This document shows, one piece after another, positions 28,007 through 36,692 of a DNA stretch of 64,000 nt. Source of the DNA: Lachnospiraceae bacterium UBA7050. GTDB lineage: Bacteria; Bacillota; Clostridia; Lachnospirales; Lachnospiraceae. Within the stretch, counting starts at the first letter, position 1. The number at the start of each line of letters is the position of its first letter. Where the stretch lies: contig DLAJ01000002.1 of assembly GCA_002493905.1 (NCBI GenBank), positions 40,577 through 104,576 on the forward strand, written 5' to 3'. Position numbers and translations under genes: made by a program. The notes under the pieces were generated by a model. It saw only the letters and a program-made list of their open reading frames with translations. It did not search any database and was not told the origin of the DNA.

Positions 28007-28035
28007 TATACTATGAATAGTTTCAAATGAGGGTG
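28007..28035 (+). promoter_or_regulatory. Promoter with the shared GTTTCAAAT motif
   Basis: TATACT (28007-28012), 7 bases, then GTTTCAAATGAGGGTG (28020-28035). Matches the element at 24016-24044 in sequence (15 of 16) and in spacing. It lies 36-51 bases before the ABC ATPase start. Confidence 0.5.
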
Positions 28036-28070
28036 AACCTCACCTATATCAAGAAGATGGAGGCATGAAA

Positions 28071-29183
28071 ATGGCAAGTTTATCGTTAAAAGACATCTGC
28101 AAGGTATATCCGAACGGCTTTGAAGCTGTTAAGAATTTCAATCTTGAGATTGCAGATCAGGAATTTATTATTTTCGTAGGACCTTCCGGATGCGGTAAGT
28201 CCACGACGCTTCGTATGATCGCCGGCTTGGAAGATATCACTTCCGGCGAACTGAGAATCGGCGACAGAGTTGTCAATGATGTAGAGCCGAAGGACAGAGA
28301 TATCGCGATGGTATTCCAGAACTACGCTTTGTATCCGCATATGTCCGTTTATGACAATATGGCATTCGGCTTGAAGTTGAGAAAAGTGCCGAAGGATGAG
28401 ATCGACAAGATGGTTAAGGAAGCAGCAAAGATCCTTGATCTGACCGCATTGCTTGACCGTAAGCCGAAGGCTCTTTCCGGTGGTCAGAGACAGCGTGTTG
28501 CGATGGGACGTGCAATTGTCCGTAATCCTAAGGTATTCCTTATGGATGAGCCGCTTTCCAACCTGGATGCGAAGCTGCGTGTGCAGATGCGTATTGAGAT
28601 TGCGAAACTTCATCAGAGACTGGGCACCACGATCATCTACGTTACGCATGACCAGACCGAGGCTATGACGCTTGGTACAAGAATCGTTGTTATGAAAGAT
28701 GGTGTTATCCAGCAGGTTGATACGCCGCAGAATCTGTACGAGAAACCGCAGAACCTGTTTGTTGCAGGATTCATGGGTTCTCCGCAGATGAACTTCCTTG
28801 ATGCAGTTGTTGAAGTAAACGGCGATGTTGCATCCTTAAAGGTTGCAGGACATACGATTCCGCTTCCTCCCGCTAAATCCAAGAAAGTAATCGAGGGAGG
28901 TTATGACGGCAAAACTGTAACATTCGGTATCCGCCCTGAGGATGTATATGATTCTGAGATGATGATCGAGGCAGCACCGAATGCGGTATTCGAGTCCACG
29001 ATTAAGGTATACGAGCTGCTTGGCGCCGAAGTATTCTTATACTTTGACTTAGAGGAGTTCCCGATGACCGCCCGTGTTGATCCCAGATCGACAGCAAGAC
29101 CGGGCGATGTTGTGAAATTCGCAATTGACGTTGAGAAGATTCACGTATTCGACAAAGAGACAGAAATGATTATTACCAACTAA
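28071..29183 (+). CDS. Sugar ABC transporter ATP-binding protein (MsmK/UgpC/MalK type)
   Basis: 370 residues from ATG 28071, for which GGAGG has good spacing; ATG 28065 is too close. Walker A GPSGCGKST, signature LSGGQRQRVAMGRA, Walker B VFLMDEPLSNLDAKLR, and the H-loop VTHDQ are all present. The C-terminal ~130 residues form the TOBE/MalK regulatory domain (FGIRPEDVYD). It is a lone ATPase without permease or binding protein nearby, as for MsmK-type ATPases shared by several carbohydrate importers. Codon use suggests high expression. Confidence 0.95.
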   Translation: MASLSLKDICKVYPNGFEAVKNFNLEIADQEFIIFVGPSGCGKSTTLRMIAGLEDITSGELRIGDRVVNDVEPKDRDIAMVFQNYALYPHMSVYDNMAFGLKLRKVPKDEIDKMVKEAAKILDLTALLDRKPKALSGGQRQRVAMGRAIVRNPKVFLMDEPLSNLDAKLRVQMRIEIAKLHQRLGTTIIYVTHDQTEAMTLGTRIVVMKDGVIQQVDTPQNLYEKPQNLFVAGFMGSPQMNFLDAVVEVNGDVASLKVAGHTIPLPPAKSKKVIEGGYDGKTVTFGIRPEDVYDSEMMIEAAPNAVFESTIKVYELLGAEVFLYFDLEEFPMTARVDPRSTARPGDVVKFAIDVEKIHVFDKETEMIITN

Positions 29184-29194
29184 TCATAGCGGAA

Positions 29195-29236
29195 ATAGTA
29201 AGAGAGAGATACTTTCGGGTATCTCTCCTTTACTAT
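29195..29236 (+). terminator. Hairpin after the ABC ATPase gene
   Basis: Outer stem ATAGTAA/TTACTAT and inner stem AGAGATAC/GTATCTCT around a TTTCGG loop. No strong T run follows, so terminator function is likely but not certain. Confidence 0.55.
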
Positions 29237-29343
29237 GGGGGAATAAGCGGCACTGGGTGAGAGAATGCTGGAGAGCATTGCGGTTCCGGCTGGAAAAAGC
29301 ATTTGGCGGATAAGAGCGCATATTGTAAAAATGGGGTGGAGGC

Positions 29344-29673
29344 ATGAAGAAAAAGCGGCGCGTTATTGTGGCAGCAAGCGTTACAGTGGTTACCGTGATT
29401 GTGTGTTTCATCTTCATTTATATAGAAAAAGGAAAAGCCAATCAGAATAGCGAGAATCCCCTGGCGCCTTATGAAGAGGAGCTGGAAAGGTTAAACGAAG
29501 AACTGGGTAAGAAGTATCAGTTATCGCCAACGGGTGATGATACCTATGAGGACATGGTTGCATTTTTTACAAGTATGACAATGGAGGAATTTGAGGCATA
29601 TATTCGGGAAGTTTTTCGGAAAGAAGCGGAGTTCGACGCGAGAATGCCCGAGGGTGTTGCAGTTCCGGAATAA
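29344..29673 (+). CDS. Small single-pass membrane protein, unknown function
   Basis: 109 residues with a KKKRR start, one hydrophobic segment (VIVAASVTVVTVIVCFIFIYI) and an acidic helical outer domain (YEEELERLNEELGKKYQ). GGTGGAGG precedes the ATG. No family recognised. It stands alone between the ABC ATPase and the CdaR-like regulator. Confidence 0.65.
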   Translation: MKKKRRVIVAASVTVVTVIVCFIFIYIEKGKANQNSENPLAPYEEELERLNEELGKKYQLSPTGDDTYEDMVAFFTSMTMEEFEAYIREVFRKEAEFDARMPEGVAVPE

Positions 29674-29782
29674 GCACTTTTACAGCCGAAGGCGGTCATG
29701 TATATGGAGGAGTGGCTGTTTCTGAGACTCCGTGAATGGAATGATCATTATGGAAGATTAATATTTATGCTTGGAGATTACG

Positions 29783-30868
29783 ATGATAACAAATCAGATT
29801 ATTCAGACTAGTATTGATGAACTGCATGCGCTGACAAAGGTGGATTTTGCAGTCTACGAAATCAATGGGGAACAGATTGCGTCGACGAGCGGGGAGGTTT
29901 CCGTGGATGCGGCGATTCTTTCCGCATTTCTGGCGTCGCCTGCAGATTCCCAGATTATAGGGAACAGCCATTTGTTAAAAATCGCGGATGACGGAGAGAT
30001 CGTATATGTTCTGATTGCCAGAGGAAATGGCACGGATACATATATCATGGGAAAAATCGCGGTCAGCCAGATTAAAAATCTGATGATCGCATATAAAGAG
30101 CGTTTTGACCGTAATAATTTTTTCCAGAATCTGCTTTTGGATAATCTACTTTTGGTGGACATATTTAACCGCGCGAAAAAGCTGCATATTGACATTGAAG
30201 CGGTACGGGCAGTTTTTCTAATTGAAATCCAGTCTGATAAAAATTCTGAGACAAGCGAAACACTGCGAGGGCTTTTTAGTACACAGTCGGGCGATTATGT
30301 CACATCCGTAGATGCAAACAATATTGTTTTGATAAAAGCACTGGAGCCGGAGAATCAGACAGAGCAGATGGATAACATCGCGTCCACGATTGTTGATATG
30401 ATGAGTACGGAGGCGATGGCGAATGTCCGTGTGGCTTATGGAAATCCGGTGACAAACTTAAAGGATGTTTCGAAGTCATATAAGGAAGCGCGGATGGCAA
30501 TGGATGTGGGTAAAATCTTTTATGTCGAAAGAAAGGTGGTATCCTATGCGACGCTTGGGATTGGCAGACTGATTTATCAACTGCCTGCCAGTCTTTGTCA
30601 GATTTTCGTAAAGGAGATTTTTGGCGAGCAGATTCCGGAGGAACTGGATGAGGAGACATTGACAACGATTCACAAATTTTTTGAGAATAATCTCAATGTG
30701 TCCGAAACTTCAAGACAGCTTTTCGTGCACCGGAATACGCTGGTATATCGTATTGAAAAACTGCAGAAAGCGACCGGTCTTGATATTCGTGTATTTGACG
30801 ATGCGATGACGTTAGAGATTGCATTGATGGTTGTGAATTATATGCGCTATCTGGAAACAATGGGGTAA
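29783..30868 (+). CDS. CdaR/PucR-type transcriptional regulator
   Basis: 361 residues from ATG 29783 (GGAGA before it). The N-terminal ~110 residues are a ligand-sensing domain of the sugar-diacid-recognition type, the middle is GAF/GGDEF-like degenerate (VRVAYGNPVTNLKDVSKSYK), and the C-terminus is a PucR HTH: NNLNVSETSRQLFVHRNTLV followed by YRIEKLQKATGLD. Such regulators activate carbohydrate or purine catabolism. The effector is unknown; nearby sugar-uptake genes are a plausible target. Confidence 0.82.
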   Translation: MITNQIIQTSIDELHALTKVDFAVYEINGEQIASTSGEVSVDAAILSAFLASPADSQIIGNSHLLKIADDGEIVYVLIARGNGTDTYIMGKIAVSQIKNLMIAYKERFDRNNFFQNLLLDNLLLVDIFNRAKKLHIDIEAVRAVFLIEIQSDKNSETSETLRGLFSTQSGDYVTSVDANNIVLIKALEPENQTEQMDNIASTIVDMMSTEAMANVRVAYGNPVTNLKDVSKSYKEARMAMDVGKIFYVERKVVSYATLGIGRLIYQLPASLCQIFVKEIFGEQIPEELDEETLTTIHKFFENNLNVSETSRQLFVHRNTLVYRIEKLQKATGLDIRVFDDAMTLEIALMVVNYMRYLETMG

Positions 30869-30936
30869 TAAATTTGTGTTCATAAATCAGAAGCACCGTT
30901 CATAGAATGTTAATAGTTCTGTGGGGGGTGCTTTTT

Positions 30937-32085
30937 ATGTATGAACAAAAAATATGCTATATTGATTTATATAGAAACGGCGTAAAATGCGGAAATATGG
31001 GACATGTACGCGTGGAATGGGATTGGGATTATTACCGCTGCACAACCAGTCTCTGCCATATGGACAGACAAACACTGGTGACGGCGGTGTTGGAGCGGAC
31101 GGGAGGACGTCCGCGTACGACGATTCGAAATATTGCGATCATTCACGGGAAAGGGAATGCCCAATTTGACTGGATGCCGCTTGAGGGAGATGAGGAGAGC
31201 CTTTTGTTTCAAGCCTCAGGAGAAGTCTATGGCGTATGCCGTCTGCCGAAAATGCGTGATATGTCCAGTGCGGAAGGACATGAGGTAAGGGAACGGGAGG
31301 AAGGCAGACAGGAGCAGTCGGAACAGAGGTTAGCGGAGACGGTACAAGAGCGGACGGAACAGAAGCGGGAGCAGTCGGAACAAGGACAGGCGGAACAGAA
31401 GCGGGAGCAGTCGGAACAAGGACAGGCGGAACAGAAGCGGGAAGAAGGCAGGCAGGAGCAGGCGGAACAGAGACGGGAACAGGCAGAACAGGAGCAGTCT
31501 GATCAGAAGCTGTCAGGCATGGAACAGCCCGGTCTGAAGCAGCCGATGCAAGAGCAGACTATGCAGCAGCCAATACAGAAACAGATAACGTCAGAAGTGC
31601 CTGAGACTGCATCCGTTGAAGCAGCGGAGAGGGAAGCACTGCTACAGAGACCGGAAGACAGAACAGCGTCTGTTGCAGTGTATCCGCAGAATATGGAAGA
31701 ACGCAGGAGGCGCGGGCGTCGTGTGACAACATTGTCAGATGATAAGTGGAAGCAATTATGCAGTATTTATCCGATGGTACATCCCATTGGGGATGCTGTG
31801 GACTTTGTCGAAATTACGCCCGCGGATTTTGTGATTCTGCGTCAGGAATACCAGAGCCTGGTTCGAAACAGTTTTCTGCTGCACGGTTATTATAATTATA
31901 ACCATATCCTGTTAGGAAAATATCCCGACAAGTATTACATCGGGGTTCCCGGCATTATGCATGAGCAGGAACGCATTGCGGCAGCGATGTTTGGTTTTGT
32001 CGGATTTGAGCGTGCCAAGTCCCCGGAAGAGCAAAAGGATAACCACGACGAGTTCGGTTATTATATGATGGAGGTTGGGATATAG
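30937..32085 (+). CDS. DUF6128-like protein with a Gln/Glu repeat linker
   Basis: 382 residues from ATG 30937. N-terminal domain (ICYIDLYRNGVKCGNMGHVR ... to ~100) and C-terminal domain (WKQLCSIYPMVHPIGD ... GYYNYNHILLGKYPDKYYI) flank a ~180-residue linker of EQ-rich repeats. I associate the two-domain pattern with DUF6128 proteins of Lachnospiraceae; function unknown. The linker has two perfect 36-bp tandem units. No signal peptide or membrane helix, so probably cytoplasmic. Confidence 0.7.
   Translation: MYEQKICYIDLYRNGVKCGNMGHVRVEWDWDYYRCTTSLCHMDRQTLVTAVLERTGGRPRTTIRNIAIIHGKGNAQFDWMPLEGDEESLLFQASGEVYGVCRLPKMRDMSSAEGHEVREREEGRQEQSEQRLAETVQERTEQKREQSEQGQAEQKREQSEQGQAEQKREEGRQEQAEQRREQAEQEQSDQKLSGMEQPGLKQPMQEQTMQQPIQKQITSEVPETASVEAAEREALLQRPEDRTASVAVYPQNMEERRRRGRRVTTLSDDKWKQLCSIYPMVHPIGDAVDFVEITPADFVILRQEYQSLVRNSFLLHGYYNYNHILLGKYPDKYYIGVPGIMHEQERIAAAMFGFVGFERAKSPEEQKDNHDEFGYYMMEVGI
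31355..31438 (+). repeat. 36-bp tandem coding repeat
   Basis: Two perfect 36-bp units (31355-31390, 31391-31426) and a third partial unit, each coding 12 residues of the EQKREQSEQGQA type. Copy number may vary between strains. Confidence 0.8.
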
Positions 32086-32185
32086 GCATTGCGAAGCAGC
32101 TGCAGAAAGGTATATAATAAATAAAAATATGTCTGCGGACTTAAAAAGACTGTTCTGTGGTTTTTAGGATACAGGAGTGAAGAAT

Positions 32186-32677
32186 GTGACCGATCTGGAT
32201 ACGAAATATATGCGTGCAGCATTTCGTGAAGCGGAAAAAGCCTATGCACTTGGAGAAGTGCCGATCGGCTGTGTGATCGTACATGATGGAAAGGTGATTG
32301 CCAGAGGATACAACCGCCGCAATACCGATAAGAGTACGCTCTCCCATGCGGAGCTGATAGCAATCAGAAAAGCAAGCCGCAGAATCGGCGACTGGCGGTT
32401 GGAAGAGTGCGTGCTCTATGTAACGCTGGAACCATGTCAGATGTGTGCGGGGGCAATCGTACAGGCGCGTATTCCGCGTGTTGTCATGGCATGCATGAAC
32501 CCCAAGGCAGGATGCGCGGGTTCTATCCTGAACATCTTGAATATGCCTGAATTTAATCATCAGGTGGATGTGACAAGAGGCGTTTTAGAGGAAGAGTGCA
32601 GTACGCTCTTAACCCGTTTTTTTAAGGAACTGCGCGTTCGCAATAAAGAGGAAAGACGGGGCAGTATTGACAAATGA
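32186..32677 (+). CDS. tadA: tRNA-specific adenosine deaminase
   Basis: 163 residues from GTG 32186, placed 8 bases after AGGAG. SHAEL supplies the zinc His and catalytic Glu; EPCQMCAGAI supplies the two zinc Cys. It converts A34 to inosine in tRNA-Arg(ACG) in the cytoplasm. YMRAAFREAEKAYALGEVPI is the expected N-terminal helix. Its 3' end contains the promoter of the SRP RNA, a neighbour it also has in Bacillus and other Clostridia. Confidence 0.94.
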   Translation: MTDLDTKYMRAAFREAEKAYALGEVPIGCVIVHDGKVIARGYNRRNTDKSTLSHAELIAIRKASRRIGDWRLEECVLYVTLEPCQMCAGAIVQARIPRVVMACMNPKAGCAGSILNILNMPEFNHQVDVTRGVLEEECSTLLTRFFKELRVRNKEERRGSIDK

Positions 32678-32695
32678 ATATAAAACCGATATACT
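32667..32695 (+). promoter_or_regulatory. Strong promoter of the SRP RNA
   Basis: TTGACA (32667-32672), 17-bp spacer, TATACT (32690-32695). It overlaps the tadA stop codon. Predicted start is near 32702. Confidence 0.8.
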
Positions 32696-32701
32696 TGCAA
32701 T

Positions 32702-32894
32702 GCGATGCTTCTGATGAAGCCCGTATAGCTGCCCTTGATAAGTAGCGTTGACGCTTTGGTCCTGCGCAATGAGAACTGCGAATCGTGTCAGGTTGGGAAC
32801 AAAGCAGCACTAAGCAGATACCCTCATGTGCCGTAGGAGTGCCGGGGCTGAGCTGACTGTCAAGGTAACGTATGCGGGTTTCATCAGGAGCATT
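32702..32894 (+). ncRNA. ffs: Signal recognition particle RNA, long form
   Basis: The conserved domain IV core reads GTGTCAGGTTGGGAACAAAG followed by CAGCACTAAG (32785-32814), with CCTGCGCAATG on its 5' side. The ends pair over ~23 bases: GATGCTTCTGATGAAGCCCG (from 32704) with CGGGTTTCATCAGGAGCAT (to about 32894), allowing G-U pairs. This supports an extended SRP RNA of ~190 nt rather than the ~100-nt form. It binds Ffh and targets membrane and secreted proteins. Ends are estimated from the promoter and the pairing. Confidence 0.87.
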
Positions 32895-32918
32895 TTATCA
32901 CTTACGGGGGAAATACGA

Positions 32919-34829
32919 ATGAACATTGCAATGCTGTTAGGCGGGGTGGGTTTTGACAGTCAGAAAAGGACGATTAACGGTATTTTGGAAAATGCCGTCC
33001 CGGATGGAGGAAATGTTTTTATTTTTGCCGGCGAAGGCTGGAGCTACGGGGAACGCTCCAGCTACGAAGACGGTGAGTACAACATTTACAGGCTTGTGGA
33101 CTATTCCAAATATGACGGCGTGATTGTCAATCTGGACACCATTCATGACGAGGGAGTCGTGGAGGAGATCATGCGCGGCGTCCGTGAAGCGGAAGTGCCA
33201 TGCGTTTCCATTAATATTGAATGGGATGGCGCCGTCTGCGTGAAGATGGAGAATAAAAAGGGAATTTCCGCGCTGATGGAGCACTTAATTACGGTGCATC
33301 ACGCGAAAAATATCATATATGTATCGGGACCGTGTGATAATCAGGATGCAAAAGAGCGGCTGGAAGCATTTCAGGAAACGATGAACCGGTACGGTCTGCC
33401 GTGGAATGAAAATGCGGTCCTCTATGGGGATTATACCTATGAAAGCGGCATGGCCGCGGCAGAGGAACTGCTCCGGCGCAGTGAGAGGATGCCGGATGCA
33501 GTGATGGCCGCCAATGATGAAATGGCAATTGGAATCATTCTGACGCTGCGAGAGCGGGGCTTTCGGGTTCCTGAGGATGTCATGGTGACAGGATATGACG
33601 ACAGTATGACGGCGCGCGTGAATTATCCAAGGCTTACGACAGTCCGGCGCGGGGAGGGCGCGGCTGCGGGAAAGGCATATCAGATTATCAAGCAGATGAC
33701 TGCGGGGGAAGCGATCCGGGAGGACGTGGTCATTGAGGGACGGCCGGTCTTCGGCGGTTCCTGCGGCTGTAACCGGCAGCATGACTATACACATGCGATG
33801 TTACAGGAAAAGTATGTCAGAAAAGTGGTTGAGACGGACTATTATCTAAAGCTCATCAAAAACTCGGCGGCAGAATTTACTGCGCTGGATACCTTTGAAG
33901 ATTTCATGCGTGTTGCAGAGGCTTATATCAAGCGTATTGATCCGCAATCGTTTTATTTATGCATGTGCGGCAGCATCGAAGATTATTATGATGAGCTGGA
34001 GCGTATGGCGGAGGGCAGAGAACGCGGGAGAGATGCATCCGTGTACAGGGAGGATATCTGGATACCGCTTGCTTATGAGGACGGAGTATTCAAAAGTTAT
34101 GACAAATTTTCTAAAAACGAACTTCTGCCGCCAGAATGCCGGGAGGGTAAGAAGGGAAATTTTTATGTGGCGATGCCCCTGCATCATCAGGAGTATTGTT
34201 TCGGATACTGCGTGGTCGGAAATTATCTTCCGGCCACTGAGGACCGCTTTTTCCAGCAGTTTGTATTAAATCTGAACAATGCGCTCGAAAACGTGCGCAG
34301 GCAGGATACGATGAGAGCTATGCTTGGGCGGCTGAACCGGCTGTGGGTGATGGACGAGCTGACGGGCGTTCATAACCGTGCGGGCCTGCGGAAATTTGGC
34401 CCGAGAGTGCTGGAGGAGGCGCGCCGGAAAGGCGTGTCGGCGGCGGCTGTTTTTGTCGATGTGGATGGACTGAAAGAGGTGAATGACAAATATGGTCATG
34501 AGGAAGGAGATGCGCTGATCAAAGCAATTGCGGGGATTTTAGAGCAGAGCAGGCGGCATGGGCAGCTTTTGGTACGCTATGGCGGTGATGAATTCGTTAT
34601 GCTTCTAATTGGCTATACAGAGGAGAAAATCCGTGAATATATTGCGGGCATACATGCGTCTATTGAAAAATACAATTTGATTTATCATAGGAGCTGGACG
34701 CTGGATGCAAGCATCGGATTTGATCTGGAACAGAGTGCGGACGCGGCGGACTTAAATCAGCTCATTGAACTGGCTGACAAGGCGATGTACTGTGTGAAGC
34801 GGGAGAAAAAACTAAAAAAGCGATGTTGA
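32919..34829 (+). CDS. LacI-like sugar-binding sensor fused to a GGDEF domain
   Basis: 636 residues from ATG 32919 (GGGGGAAA before it). Residues 1-~290 match the periplasmic-binding-like ligand domain of LacI/GalR regulators (MNIAMLLGGVGFDSQKRTI ... AVMAANDEMAIGIILTLRER ... MVTGYDDSMTARVNYP) with no HTH and no signal peptide. A middle region of ~170 residues follows. The C-terminus is a diguanylate cyclase: VDVDGLKEVNDKYGHEEGDA and YGGDEFVML (intact GGDEF). It should make c-di-GMP in response to a small ligand in the cytoplasm (inference). The 3' end is followed by an imperfect short duplication of its own last codons. Confidence 0.87.
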   Translation: MNIAMLLGGVGFDSQKRTINGILENAVPDGGNVFIFAGEGWSYGERSSYEDGEYNIYRLVDYSKYDGVIVNLDTIHDEGVVEEIMRGVREAEVPCVSINIEWDGAVCVKMENKKGISALMEHLITVHHAKNIIYVSGPCDNQDAKERLEAFQETMNRYGLPWNENAVLYGDYTYESGMAAAEELLRRSERMPDAVMAANDEMAIGIILTLRERGFRVPEDVMVTGYDDSMTARVNYPRLTTVRRGEGAAAGKAYQIIKQMTAGEAIREDVVIEGRPVFGGSCGCNRQHDYTHAMLQEKYVRKVVETDYYLKLIKNSAAEFTALDTFEDFMRVAEAYIKRIDPQSFYLCMCGSIEDYYDELERMAEGRERGRDASVYREDIWIPLAYEDGVFKSYDKFSKNELLPPECREGKKGNFYVAMPLHHQEYCFGYCVVGNYLPATEDRFFQQFVLNLNNALENVRRQDTMRAMLGRLNRLWVMDELTGVHNRAGLRKFGPRVLEEARRKGVSAAAVFVDVDGLKEVNDKYGHEEGDALIKAIAGILEQSRRHGQLLVRYGGDEFVMLLIGYTEEKIREYIAGIHASIEKYNLIYHRSWTLDASIGFDLEQSADAADLNQLIELADKAMYCVKREKKLKKRC

Positions 34830-34873
34830 AGAGAAAAAACTAAAAAGGCGATGTATACTTGACAGTACAATAA

Positions 34874-34912
34874 ATGGGGCAATATTGACAAATGAGCATA
34901 AAATCAATACGG
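34874..34912 (+). repeat. Second copy of the SRP-promoter-type sequence
   Basis: GGGGCAATATTGACAAATGA (from 34877) and the following bases repeat 32658-32690 with few changes, including TTGACA. The -10 box is not preserved (ATACGG). It precedes the gene at 34923. Confidence 0.5.
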
Positions 34913-34922
34913 GAGGAAACGG

Positions 34923-35417
34923 ATGAGAGCATTTTGCAACCATTTGAAAGGGAATGTGAGTGTACATATTATTTTTATTTTAGCGGGACTGCTGTGCCTT
35001 TGCGTATATCCGCTGGGATTGATCGGGCACAGCGAATATGTGAGTGAAAGTGTGGATGAACGGCTAAAACCGTATTTTGGAATTGAAAACGGCGTTGCAT
35101 TCTGTGGGAGCTTTGTGCCTGCACATCGGCATCTCGACGTGGTTGGCGTGAAGTTCAGTATGCAGGATATGAATATAGTGGACGGGACGTTAAAATTTGC
35201 GTTGTTCGATTCCATGGGAGAACTGATTGCCGAGCAAGATATAGATTGCATAGAGATTAAGAATAATGCATATCAGGAATTTGAGGTTGATGCGGATCTG
35301 AATTTGAATCAGGAATATTATTATAAATTGGAGACTTATGGCAGCTCAGACGGTGTGCCGCGCGTTTTGGGGGATCATATACAGTTGGTCCAAAGGAAAT
35401 GGGAGAGAGTTTCCTGA
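34923..35417 (+). CDS. Membrane-anchored beta-domain protein, probably truncated
   Basis: 164 residues after a GGGAGG site. One N-terminal membrane segment (IIFILAGLLCLCVYPLGLIG) and an outer beta-sandwich-like domain (GVKFSMQDMNIVDGTLKFAL ... YYYKLETYG). The protein from 38106 has the same plan and continues into a second membrane segment, which is lacking here. The frame ends in the 5' side of a decayed membrane-protein gene, so a deletion may have removed its C-terminus. Function unknown. Confidence 0.55.
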   Translation: MRAFCNHLKGNVSVHIIFILAGLLCLCVYPLGLIGHSEYVSESVDERLKPYFGIENGVAFCGSFVPAHRHLDVVGVKFSMQDMNIVDGTLKFALFDSMGELIAEQDIDCIEIKNNAYQEFEVDADLNLNQEYYYKLETYGSSDGVPRVLGDHIQLVQRKWERVS

Positions 35418-35419
35418 CA

Positions 35420-36665
35420 GACGGTACGGTAGTAGCGAAAAGAGTTCCGGTGCGTCTGCGTTATTCAGACCGTCCTACGGCTTATTACTTGCTTTCCTGA
35501 CAACCTTTGTTACATATTACTCAGTGAAATCTATGTATCCGTCGACGAGAGCAGCGATTATGGCTGCGCTTCTATATACCTGTTGTCCGTATCGTTATAC
35601 AAGTATATATGCGCGTGGCGCGGTCGGCGAGGCGCTGGCGATGATATTTTTGCCTTTGCTGATTGCCGGACTTTATCATGTGCTGGCGGGACAGCGTAGA
35701 AAATGGTGGATGCTTGCAATTGGTATGACAGGACTGTTACAGACGCATATTTTAAGCATGATGTTCGGAGTAATGTTATGCGCAATTGCGGGAATCCTTT
35801 TTATATCCCGTGTATGGAGAGAAAAACGCTTTTTTGAGATTGGCAAGGCGGCGTTGATGACAGTACTTTTAAATCTATGGTTTCTAGTACCGTTTGTATT
35901 CTATTTTATCAGAGGTGGTCTGTGGAGCAGTGCGCTAAATTATAGTACTTACAGTGAATGGTCATTAAACCTTTCCGGGGTAGCAGGAGTGAATATTGCG
36001 GGGGATTATCGTTTGCTGACATTAGGACTTCCAACTCTGATCTGCGGGGGAACTGCTGTTTTTTGGATTTTAACAAGGAAACGCGCGGTGGTCTTGAGAG
36101 ATATGGAAACGCAGATAAGCGGGAAAACCGACAGGAAAATGAGGAGGACCGTGTGCGGTTTGTAAAGTTTTTGACGGTATCAGGGTTTGTTTGTCTGTTT
36201 TTGCTGTCGGGGCAGTTCAGGGCATGGGAATTTATGAAGCTTAAAATTTTTGAAAAGCTGTTCAGCACGATTCAATTCCCGTGGAGATTGTTTGGATTAA
36301 CCAGTGCGTTTTTTGTTATTGCAGGTAGTATCGCGCTGTTCAGCGATGTCCATTTTGAACGTTATGCGCGGAGTGCGGCAGTTGTATTGTGCGCTCTTTG
36401 TCGGATTTCTGCGGTTAGATATCAGGAGGATGATTATGCGTATGCAGATTATACGGCGACTCATACAGAGGGGCATGAAAGCAAGATTATCGGCATAAGG
36501 TATCCTATACGTCGGTTTCGGAGGATGCCGTTATGATACTGCCTGTACAATTTAACGAGTGTTATCGGTCTGAGGATGAGCATGGAAAGGCAGTTGTTTT
36601 TTATCTATATTGGTACCTGCTGTGCCCACGCCATTTGCATGGATGGAAAATGAGGAAGGGAGAGC
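35420..36665 (+). pseudogene. Frameshifted polytopic membrane protein (PTPS_related/YfhO-like)
   Basis: Three frames in succession carry one protein: to 36165 a segment with PSYGLLLAFLTTFVTYYSVK and LLYTCCPYRYTSIYARGAVG, then a frame to 36536 with GQFRAWEFMKLKIFEKLFST and IQFPWRLFGLTSAFFVIAG, then a third to about 36709 with VMILPVQFNECYRSEDEHGK. The CPYRYTSIYARGAVGE and STIQFPWRLFGL motifs are typical of large membrane proteins of the 6-pyruvoyl-tetrahydropterin-synthase-related (PTPS_related) group. The N-terminus is missing. At least two frameshifts make it non-functional. Confidence 0.75.
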
Positions 36666-36692
36666 ACAGTGTGGACACGAAAGGAGAATGGG

